NCBI GenBank assembly: GCA_045540275.1
Contig: JAZQGX010000291.1
Span: 34,197-98,196 of the forward strand
Reading direction: 5' to 3'
Length of the DNA stretch: 64,000 nucleotides
DNA from: RGIG8368 sp045540275
Lineage (GTDB): Bacteria > Verrucomicrobiota > Kiritimatiellia > RFP12 > UBA1067
Positions 50,458 through 57,619 of this stretch are shown one piece after another. The first letter of the stretch is position 1. The number at the start of each line of letters is the position of its first letter. The translations under genes were made by a program, and so were the position numbers. The notes below the pieces were generated by a model. The model saw only the letters and a list, made by a program, of their open reading frames with translations, was not told the origin of the DNA and ran no database searches.

Positions 50458-51265
50458 AATCGACTACGCTAGCCCAGTGAAGGAGAAGCTCGTGATTCTT
50501 GGCGCTCTGCTCCTTGGAGGATTCAGCCGCCGCGACGATCGGAAGATACTTCTGAACATCGGCGATCTTAACCTTAAGAGCTTCGCACGCGAGAGCCATA
50601 TACTTCTCGGCGGCGGCGACATGGCCGGAGAGCCAGAAGAGAAGGTACGTGCGAGCGACGTCGGCAAGAGGATCGCCAAGTCTTACGTGGCTCCAGTCGA
50701 TAACGCGCCAATCACCGTTCGGGGTGATGATGACATTCGTCGGATTAAAATCGCCGTGGCAGAGCGCCTTGCCGCGAGGCATCGACTGAAGCCTCATGTG
50801 AAGATCGTAGCGCGTCTCCTTCGGTAGAGCCGAGGCGGAAATCTGCTTGTCGAGCTTATCGGCGAGGTTGCCCATGCGCTCGGAAGTCTTGGAGAAGATT
50901 TCGCACTGAATGGCGACAAACTCCTTCAAGTAGCGCATAAGATTTTTCTTGTCACCGGCCATCGTCTCGGCGAGAGTCTTGCCCTCAATCCACTCGCGGC
51001 GGATGCACCAGTGATCGCGGATCTTAAGAACTTCAAGAACCTTCGCGACGGGAAGTCCGGTCTCGGCTGCGCGGGCCTCGTTCATCGCCTCGTTAAGAAT
51101 GGCGCTGACCTTGTAACTGGGCCCGAAAATCTTAAGGACGCTGTCCTTGTCTTTCGTCACAACCTTGTCGGTACGCTCAAGAAGAACATTGGCGGCCTTC
51201 TTAACAACAACCTTCTTGGCGGTCGCCTTAGGCGCGCACTTTTTAGTCTCTGTTTTCTTTTTCAT
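50450..51265 (-). CDS. Aminoglycoside-phosphotransferase-fold kinase
   Basis: The 271-aa protein has a Lys/Ala-rich N-terminal 25 residues (KKTETKKCAPKATAKKVVVK) and then the APH/choline-kinase fold: CIRREWIEGKTLAE as the hinge, LCHGDFNPTNVII as the catalytic loop (HGDxxxxN), and WRVIDWSHVRLGDPLADVARTYLLF as the metal-binding Asp region. It could phosphorylate a small molecule or sugar; antibiotic resistance should not be assumed. It leads into the hydrogenase-sensor genes with an 8-bp overlap, which suggests a functional or at least transcriptional link. Confidence 0.75.
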   Translation of the reverse strand: MKKKTETKKCAPKATAKKVVVKKAANVLLERTDKVVTKDKDSVLKIFGPSYKVSAILNEAMNEARAAETGLPVAKVLEVLKIRDHWCIRREWIEGKTLAETMAGDKKNLMRYLKEFVAIQCEIFSKTSERMGNLADKLDKQISASALPKETRYDLHMRLQSMPRGKALCHGDFNPTNVIITPNGDWRVIDWSHVRLGDPLADVARTYLLFWLSGHVAAAEKYMALACEALKVKIADVQKYLPIVAAAESSKEQSAKNHELLLHWASVVDYE

Positions 51266-51300
51266 TTTAAATCTCCTTATTAATCTTTTTTCTAATCATT

Positions 51301-51352
51301 TGGAGCTGAGAGCTTGGAGCTGAAAGCTTGGAGCTTGGAGCTTAGAGCTTAG
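51301..51352. repeat. Degenerate tandem repeat with AGCT cores
   Basis: GGAGCTGAGAGCTTGGAGC continues as seven imperfect 7-8-base units of GAGCTTG type in the gap after adhE. It runs across the adhE stop codon. No U tract follows, so it is not a standard terminator. Confidence 0.6.
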
Positions 51353-53985
51353 ACATTCTTATGCTTACCATAGTAGGCGTTAAGATACATCTGCTTGATT
51401 TCCTTCATCATCGGATAACGCGGATTGGCGCCCGTGCACTGATCGTCGAAAGCCTGCTCGGTCATTTCGTCGAGACGTGCGAGGAAGTCCTCCTCATTCG
51501 GGACGTAATCGCGGATCGTGGGCTTGATGCCGACGCGCGCCTTGAGATCCCTGATGGCGGTGATGAAGTTCTCAAACTGCTCGGCCTTGTTGCGGCCGCG
51601 AATGCCGAGAGCCGTGGCGATTTCGAGGTACCGCTCAAGACCGTGAGGATGGCCGTACTGAGAGAACGTGCCCATCTTGCGCGGCACGGGATCGGCGTTG
51701 AAGCGAAGCACTTCTTCCATCATAAGCGCGTTGGCGATACCGTGAGGAATGTGGTGGAACGCACCGAGCTTGTGAGCCATCGAGTGCATTACGCCGAGGA
51801 ACGCATTGGCGAAAGCCATACCGGCGATCGTGGCGGCGTTGGCCATCTTCTCACGGGCGACGGGATCGGCGCGCTTTTCAACGGCCGCGTCATAGCAGGC
51901 GGGGAGATACGTGAAGATCGTCTGGAGCGCACGAATGGCAAGACCGTCGGTATAGTCCGTCGCGAGCATCGAAGCGTAAGCCTCGAGAGCGTGGGAGACA
52001 GCGTCGATACCCGAGGCGCTCGTAAGGCCGGGAGGCGCGGACATCTGCATATCGGCGTCGACAATCGCCATCGTAGGCATAAGCTCGTAGTCGGCGAGAG
52101 GATACTTGGTCCCCGTCGTTTCGTCGGTGATGACGGCGAACGGAGTTACTTCGGAGCCTGTGCCGGCCGAAGTCGGGATGCAGACGAACGACGCCTTAAC
52201 ACCCATCTTCGGGAAGCGATAGACGCGCTTGCGGATATCCATGAAGCGCATCGCCATATCGTTGAAGTCGGCCTCGGGGTGTTCATAGAGAACCCACATG
52301 ATCTTCGCCGCGTCCATCGCGCTTCCGCCGCCAACGGCGATGATGACGTCGGGATTGAAGCCGGCCATCAGCTTGGCGCCCTCCTTAGCGCAAGCGAGCG
52401 TCGGATCAGGCGCAACGTTCGAGAAAGTCGTGAACATGATGCCCTGGGCCGCGAGAGACTTCTCAATCGGCTTGGTGTAGCCGTTGGCGTAGAGGAAGGT
52501 GTCGGTTACGATGAACGCTCGCTTCTTCTGCATTTCTTCACCGAGTTCACGCAGCGCGAGCGAGAGGCAGCCTTTCTTCTGGTAGATTTTCTCCGGCGCG
52601 CGGAACCACAACATGTTTTCTCTTCTCATAGCAACCGTCTTGATATTGATAAGATGTTTAACGCCTACGTTCTCCGAAACGGAATTCCCGCCCCAGCTGC
52701 CGCAACCGAGAGTGAGCGACGGGGCGAGCTGGAAGTTGTAGATATCGCCGATGCCGCCCTGCGAGCTCGGGGTATTGACGAGAATGCGGCAGGTTTTCAT
52801 GCGGGAAGCGAACTCGGCGACCTTTTCCTTTTCGTTGATCTCGTCGAGATAGATGGAGCTCGTGTGGCCGTAGCCGCCATCGGCGACGAGTTTCTCCGCC
52901 TTCTGGAAGGCGTCCTCGATATCCTTGGCGCGATACATCGCAAGCACGGAAGAGAGCTTTTCGTGGGCGAACTCTTCGGAGAGTTCAACGCTCTCGACTT
53001 CACCAATAAGAATCTTCGCGTCGTCGTCGACCTTAAATCCGGCGAGCGCGGCAATCGTGACCGGCTTCTGGCCGACGATCTTGGCGTTAAGAGCGCCGTT
53101 GATGAGAATCGTCTTGCGGGTCTTCTCGAGCTCGGCGTTGCTGAGGAGGTGGCAGCCCATCTTGCGGAAAAGAGCCTTGACCTCGTCGTAGACGCTGTCG
53201 AGAACGATCACGCTCTGCTCCGAGGCGCAGATCATACCGTTGTCGAAAGTCTTGGAGTGGATGATCGAGCTGACGGCGAGAGTCAAGTCGGCCGTCTCGT
53301 CGATGATGGCGGGGGTATTGCCGGCACCGACGCCGAGAGCGGGAGTACCCGAGCTGTAGGCGGCCTTGACCATGCCGGGTCCGCCAGTTGCGAGAATAAG
53401 ATCGCTCTCCTTCATGAGGAGGTTCGTCTTGGGGAGCGACGGAGCGTCGATCCAGCCGATGATCTCCTTGGGTGCACCAGCTTCGACGGCTGCGTCGAGA
53501 ACGATCTTCGCCGCGGCAATCGTCGCGTTCTTCGCACGCGGGTGGGGGCTGATGACGACGCCGTTGCGGGTCTTAAGAGCGATAAGGGTCTTGAAGATGG
53601 CGGTCGAAGTCGGGTTTGTCGTAGGAATGACAGCTCCGATAACGCCGACAGGCTCGGCGATCTTCTCAATACCGGCGGCCTCGTCGCGGTCGATCACTCC
53701 GCAGGTTTTGACATCCTTGAAAGCGTTGTAGATAAATTCGCTGGCGTAGTGGTTCTTGATGATCTTATCTTCTACAACGCCCATACCGGTTTCTTCGACA
53801 GCCTGCTTCGCGAGCGGGATTCGGGCGCGGTTGGCGGCGAGTGAAGCCGCCTTGAAGATCTCATCTACCTTTTCCTGAGAATATGTCGCGTAGATTTTCT
53901 GCGCCGCTCTAACGCGCGCAATGGTTTCCTGAAGTTCCGCGAGTCCGTCGTCCTGAACGGGAGCGGGAATGTTTGCGCTTTGCAT
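51349..53985 (-). CDS. adhE: Bifunctional acetaldehyde-CoA / alcohol dehydrogenase
   Basis: Converts acetyl-CoA to ethanol in two NADH-dependent steps, regenerating NAD during fermentation. The 878-aa protein has the N-terminal aldehyde dehydrogenase (1-440) with NGMICASEQSVIV holding the catalytic Cys, and GGPGMVKAAYSSG. The C-terminal iron alcohol dehydrogenase (450-878) has GGGSAMDAAKIMW, SAGTGSEVTPFAVITD, and metal-binding His residues in AFLGVMHSMAHKLGAFHHIPHG. AAAGAGGAAAG precedes the ATG. It fills large assemblies (spirosomes) in other bacteria. Confidence 0.97.
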   Translation of the reverse strand: MQSANIPAPVQDDGLAELQETIARVRAAQKIYATYSQEKVDEIFKAASLAANRARIPLAKQAVEETGMGVVEDKIIKNHYASEFIYNAFKDVKTCGVIDRDEAAGIEKIAEPVGVIGAVIPTTNPTSTAIFKTLIALKTRNGVVISPHPRAKNATIAAAKIVLDAAVEAGAPKEIIGWIDAPSLPKTNLLMKESDLILATGGPGMVKAAYSSGTPALGVGAGNTPAIIDETADLTLAVSSIIHSKTFDNGMICASEQSVIVLDSVYDEVKALFRKMGCHLLSNAELEKTRKTILINGALNAKIVGQKPVTIAALAGFKVDDDAKILIGEVESVELSEEFAHEKLSSVLAMYRAKDIEDAFQKAEKLVADGGYGHTSSIYLDEINEKEKVAEFASRMKTCRILVNTPSSQGGIGDIYNFQLAPSLTLGCGSWGGNSVSENVGVKHLINIKTVAMRRENMLWFRAPEKIYQKKGCLSLALRELGEEMQKKRAFIVTDTFLYANGYTKPIEKSLAAQGIMFTTFSNVAPDPTLACAKEGAKLMAGFNPDVIIAVGGGSAMDAAKIMWVLYEHPEADFNDMAMRFMDIRKRVYRFPKMGVKASFVCIPTSAGTGSEVTPFAVITDETTGTKYPLADYELMPTMAIVDADMQMSAPPGLTSASGIDAVSHALEAYASMLATDYTDGLAIRALQTIFTYLPACYDAAVEKRADPVAREKMANAATIAGMAFANAFLGVMHSMAHKLGAFHHIPHGIANALMMEEVLRFNADPVPRKMGTFSQYGHPHGLERYLEIATALGIRGRNKAEQFENFITAIRDLKARVGIKPTIRDYVPNEEDFLARLDEMTEQAFDDQCTGANPRYPMMKEIKQMYLNAYYGKHKNV

Positions 53986-54046
53986 TTTCTTTATCTTTCC
54001 TCTTTTTTACTGTCCGAAGAACCCTTCTTCAGACGAATTGGCGCGT

Positions 54047-54075
54047 AGTATAGCACTTTTTATATCGGTAATCAA
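54047..54075 (-). promoter_or_regulatory. Promoter of adhE
   Basis: TTGATT and TATACT with 17 bp spacing. The leader (about 55 bases) contains a hairpin TCTGAAGAA/TTCTTCGGA around GGG at 54015-54035. AT-rich DNA upstream may hold a redox-regulator site, but no Rex consensus was found. Confidence 0.65.
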
Positions 54076-54897
54076 GTAGCGATATTAAAATATTTAATAT
54101 TTTTTTATCATTGACAAACACACGCTTAATTCACGCATCTAATTCACGTATCATCTCTGCAAGACTATTGAATAGTGCAGTTGTTTTAATGTTGCCAGTG
54201 CATCAAAACACATCGCAAGTCATTTCTTCTAAACCTTCTAACCTCCAACCAACTCCCAACACTTCCCCATTCCTCATTGGTATTGAAAACTGGTACTGGC
54301 AACACTTTCACATCCTGTCCACCGTAGCCTTGGCGAAGGTGGATGGCAACATTCCCTAGCGTCCACAAATCAACACTCATCTCCACAAATCTGATTTATG
54401 AGAATTGGTGTCACTTTGTGGATAAGATTTTCGTGCCCCTCTACATCACTTCATCTGCACACGGAATGTAAACATAAAAAATAGGTCGTTTGATGGCTCG
54501 CGCTAAGTTCGCCAAGTCCGCGAAGTTTTTGCGGCGGAGCTGCAACAAAAGCTGTTGTGGCGGCGACACTAAAACGCCGCACAAGTGGTGCTACACGAAA
54601 AAGGTTGGAAAGTTTAGTAGATTTTGAAGGTTTAGGGGTAGTTCGTATTCGAGAACCATTCCCAGTTCCCTATTCCCCGTTCCCCTCATTTTCGTGTTAT
54701 TTCGTGACGGCGAAGCCGTTTCGTGTTTGCGGCAGGTGACGCCCCCCCGATAGGGTGAATCGGAGATGGACGCACAGCCGAGGCGAAGCCTCAAGGTGTG
54801 TGCGGACAACTACGATTCAATCGCGCATTGCCACGATTCGTCACCGCCGCAGATTTTGTGGTCGCGCAGAGCGCACAAACGGCGCGAGGTGCGCGAA
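54076..54897. other. Non-coding, repeat-containing gap
   Basis: No convincing gene on either strand. It holds one member of a palindromic element (54318-54343), several short inverted stretches (for example GACGGCGAAGCCGTTTCGTG near 54704) and GC-rich debris. Open frames here have no ribosome sites and read as low-information sequence. Confidence 0.6.
54318..54343 (+). repeat. Dispersed palindromic element, copy A
   Basis: TCCACC, GTAGCCTTGGCGAA, GGTGGA: a 6-bp stem and a 14-base loop with GCC/GGC inside. The same layout recurs on the other strand at 63169-63198 with a compensated stem. Confidence 0.6.
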
Positions 54898-54928
54898 ACA
54901 AAAAAGCCCACCGTTGGTGAGCTTTTTA
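54898..54928 (-). terminator. Terminator of the SPFH/HerA-like operon
   Basis: AAAAAGC, one mismatch, CACC pairs with GGTG, one mismatch, GCTTTTT around a 3-base loop. T tracts exist on both strands. Confidence 0.8.
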
Positions 54929-54979
54929 ATTAATGTTGCAAATAAAACGCAATCCCGCTTTCAGATGTTTTATACTGAA

Positions 54980-55591
54980 CTAAAAGACTTCTAATTCCAT
55001 AGGGGGTTCGACACCAAGAATATCAAATAACATTTCACAATCTGTCGGCGACAAATTATTAGCTTTAGCCAACATCAATTCCTCTTGCCAATCAGGTGAA
55101 ATACGTAGATACTTGCGAGCATAAAAATCGAACTTGATATATGCAAGAAAGTAATGAAATACCCCACGATCTTCTACCATCAATGCTGCATTGACATATT
55201 CAATGGCTTTTTTAATATTCGCCATAGGAGTAAGAAATGCTTTCTTGCCCTTCAGCAACGAAACTGCAGCATAGAAGGATGCTTCAGGATTGTCTAAATT
55301 CTCTTCTATTGCTTCCTCAAACCGTTGCAATGCCTTGTCGTAGAGTTTCAGCTTGAGATAGCATCCGCCGATGGTGAATTTCATGTCGGCGGCAAGTTCT
55401 GGCGACACGCCGTCCCTCAAGTCTTTATCCAGCGCACGTGACAACTTGTTGAGCGAAGGCAAGTCCTGTGCATATACGCTGTTGAAACTTGTAATAACAA
55501 TTGCCTTGCCACAACAAGGACACTCTGACATGGCTGGCGCAAGTGCCTCACAACATCCGCTACACTTCATGTCAACGACTTTTACTGCCAT
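54980..55591 (-). CDS. Zinc-ribbon and TPR-repeat protein
   Basis: The 203-aa protein begins with a zinc ribbon (CSGCCEALAPAMSECPCCGK, Cys10, Cys13, Cys24, Cys27 pattern). TPR-like helices follow, especially MKFTIGGCYLKLKLYDKALQRFEEAIEENLDNPEASFYAAVSLL at about 70-115. The C-terminal third is helical and ends in an acidic LGVEPPMELEVF. It is probably a scaffold or adaptor. It is the last gene of the operon, before a terminator; GAAAGG precedes the ATG. Confidence 0.6.
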   Translation of the reverse strand: MAVKVVDMKCSGCCEALAPAMSECPCCGKAIVITSFNSVYAQDLPSLNKLSRALDKDLRDGVSPELAADMKFTIGGCYLKLKLYDKALQRFEEAIEENLDNPEASFYAAVSLLKGKKAFLTPMANIKKAIEYVNAALMVEDRGVFHYFLAYIKFDFYARKYLRISPDWQEELMLAKANNLSPTDCEMLFDILGVEPPMELEVF

Positions 55592-55627
55592 TTTATACTG
55601 CCTTTCTTTGTTTGTTGTTTACGTCAA

Positions 55628-56311
55628 TTACTTGTAAAGCGCTATTTGTCGTTCACGTTCGCGAACGAGATCAATACCTTCCCCGGCAATGGTTTCCAGA
55701 CTCTTAGGATCTCCGTTCCCAATAGCAGATTCTATGTTCGCGACATGCGAACGTATCTGGTCTTCAAGCATGGAGACCTGGGGGATTGTCCGTATGGACG
55801 CGCCAAAGACCGCATCGCGAAAACGCTCTATGCTTCGTCGCATATCCCTCGACGGCACACGTTGCATGGCAAGTTCAAGCCTACCAACGCAATCCTTTAT
55901 GAAGAATGCGTCACGTCGATTACGCTGTTCGTTTGCCTCCGTATGAGACTCCGCATTCATCAGCAACAAATAATGGAAAATATAAAATCCGATAATGATG
56001 GCATGAACAATAACAGGGAAAGTGATGGTGGAATTGTTTATAAGAATCAATATCACACCCCAAATCAAAGACGCCGTGAAATAACCGTACGCGACCATCA
56101 TCTTCGGATAGACATGCACAACGCTCCCGCTTGAATCAAATCGGTTGAAGGAAAGCGAAGACACGCAGAACAACAGATATGACAGGTGGATTCCTACATA
56201 CGACACCCATCTCGCAGGCGTATGGTTCTCGATCATGTTGAAATACAAAACGTTGAACACCAATATTACAACGAGATAGAGCGCAATTTTCGCGATTGAA
56301 TTCTTTTGCAT
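55628..56311 (-). CDS. Four-helix membrane protein with soluble C-terminal helical domain
   Basis: The ATG used has GGAG six bases upstream (227 aa). Four membrane helices (about 8-25, 38-56, 76-94, 100-122) are followed by a cytoplasmic helical domain rich in Arg and Glu (AESHTEANEQRNRRDAFFIKD...). The latter includes VSMLEDQIRSHVANIESAI and ends VRERERQIALYK. No known family recognised. It sits between the SPFH and zinc-ribbon/TPR genes, so it may anchor the complex. Confidence 0.55.
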   Translation of the reverse strand: MQKNSIAKIALYLVVILVFNVLYFNMIENHTPARWVSYVGIHLSYLLFCVSSLSFNRFDSSGSVVHVYPKMMVAYGYFTASLIWGVILILINNSTITFPVIVHAIIIGFYIFHYLLLMNAESHTEANEQRNRRDAFFIKDCVGRLELAMQRVPSRDMRRSIERFRDAVFGASIRTIPQVSMLEDQIRSHVANIESAIGNGDPKSLETIAGEGIDLVRERERQIALYK

Positions 56312-56328
56312 TTTCAACTCCTTTCCTG

Positions 56329-57585
56329 TCAGCAGACCTTAGTTCCGCAGTTCGGGCAGAACTTGAATCCGGCCGGGACATTCGCTCCACAGCCTGAACA
56401 CGTAGCACTCTGCGGCAGAGGCTGTCCGCAATTCCCACAGAATTTCCCACTTCCGGCAATCTCGCCGCAATGCGGACACACGGTTTGTGGAGCAGATGCA
56501 GACGCGGGAGTTGCCGTCTGCTGCGGCGATGCCTTGGGGGCGAAACGCGATGGTCCAGAAGGAAAAGATGGCGGTTGTTGCTGCGAGGGAGCTTGCATAG
56601 GCGAGAACATGGCGGCAGCCATGTTGCCCATCACGCCACCAGCAACCATCCCCATGCCCAATCCCGCACCAGTTGCCGCAATGCCACCTGCACCGGGGTT
56701 ATTCACCATGTCTCTCATTATGTCCCGTGCTTGTATTCTCTGCCAATGTTCCCCTTGTATATTTATCTGCTGCATCTCACCAAGTGCCTTTTCTGCCATC
56801 TCCATCTGGTGAAGGCCAAAAGAAGCACGCCTCTTTTTGTAATCCTTGAACTCATCGGTTTCAAGAACATTCAATGTCGTCAGGTAAAAGTTCTCAAGGA
56901 GCATCCCGAATTTTCTAAATCCGTCGTCAAGAATGGTTTCTAATTTTTTGGCAATGTCAGGAAGGAACTTCTGCACGCCAAAAATGCCATTTTCCACACT
57001 TTCTATTACGGCTGCTATGTTGCTCTTTACGAAAGCATCCAGTTGAGGACGGATGACCTCCTTATTTACTTCTTCCTTAGTCCGAGGCTGATCCCATCTT
57101 ATTGCCGTTCCTTGAGAGTCCTTTGACAAGAAAAGCTTGGGGTCTTGAATGCTTACTGTATAATTTGCCTGTGCCTGAAGTTCTACGGGAACATTTATAA
57201 AATCTCCACCCGGAAGAAATGGCGGCATGTGCATTTCCACTGGAATGGGAGTCTGTGTTCCCCACCGAAGATTTGTCATTGGCTTTTTGTTGATAAAGAA
57301 AACCGTATACTTGTATGAGTTCTCTCCTCCGGAGAAAGACGCACGCAATCTGTCAAGAAAAGGATAGTTGCTGGTCGTAAGCGTGTAACGCCCCCCCGAA
57401 AACGATTCAACCAGTTTCCCATTATCGAGAAGCAAGGCGACATCATCCTCGTTTACCTGCAAGATACTGCCGTTGCGGAAATCCTCAGTTGGATGCCGCC
57501 ATATCGGATATGCTCCAGTTCCCTGCTCACGTGCAATGACTTGATATGCGTTGTGAAGGTTTTTTATGCTTGAGAAGAGTCCCAT
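56329..57585 (-). CDS. SPFH-domain protein with C-terminal zinc ribbons (YdjI-like)
   Basis: The 418-aa protein opens MGLFSSIKN and contains RNGSILQVNEDDVALLLDNGKLVESFSGGRYTL, the start of an SPFH/Band-7 domain of the YdjI/virion-core type. Helical tail sequences follow (LEQ-type region QMEMAEKALGEMQQINI), then a Gly/Met-rich patch (GLGMGMVAGGVMGNMAAAM). Two zinc ribbons close it: CPHCGEIAGSGKFCGNCG and CSGCGANVPAGFKFCPNCG. YdjI-like proteins assemble on membranes with PspA-like partners; no PspA is seen here. The upstream gene is the acidic protein, 34 bp away. Confidence 0.8.
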   Translation of the reverse strand: MGLFSSIKNLHNAYQVIAREQGTGAYPIWRHPTEDFRNGSILQVNEDDVALLLDNGKLVESFSGGRYTLTTSNYPFLDRLRASFSGGENSYKYTVFFINKKPMTNLRWGTQTPIPVEMHMPPFLPGGDFINVPVELQAQANYTVSIQDPKLFLSKDSQGTAIRWDQPRTKEEVNKEVIRPQLDAFVKSNIAAVIESVENGIFGVQKFLPDIAKKLETILDDGFRKFGMLLENFYLTTLNVLETDEFKDYKKRRASFGLHQMEMAEKALGEMQQINIQGEHWQRIQARDIMRDMVNNPGAGGIAATGAGLGMGMVAGGVMGNMAAAMFSPMQAPSQQQPPSFPSGPSRFAPKASPQQTATPASASAPQTVCPHCGEIAGSGKFCGNCGQPLPQSATCSGCGANVPAGFKFCPNCGTKVC

Positions 57586-57619
57586 CTCGTTTCCCTTTCT
57601 GTCTGTTGACCGTTAAAAG

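Noticed and set aside
50450..51265. Aminoglycoside resistance gene
   Set aside because: The APH fold is shared by many kinases; context is hydrogenase sensing and no specific resistance-subfamily motif was recognised.
51301..51352. CRISPR or terminator reading of the AGCT repeat
   Set aside because: Units are 7-8 bases, imperfect, without spacers, and no T tract follows.
51361..53844. An 827-codon open frame on the plus strand opposite adhE
   Set aside because: It is a codon-bias shadow of adhE: composition is skewed (Arg, His, Asp, Gly-rich), it has no ribosome site or family motif, and adhE is certain.
54111..54359. A possible 82-aa gene in the gap after adhE
   Set aside because: Low-information sequence, no ribosome site, and it contains the palindromic element, which often gives spurious frames.
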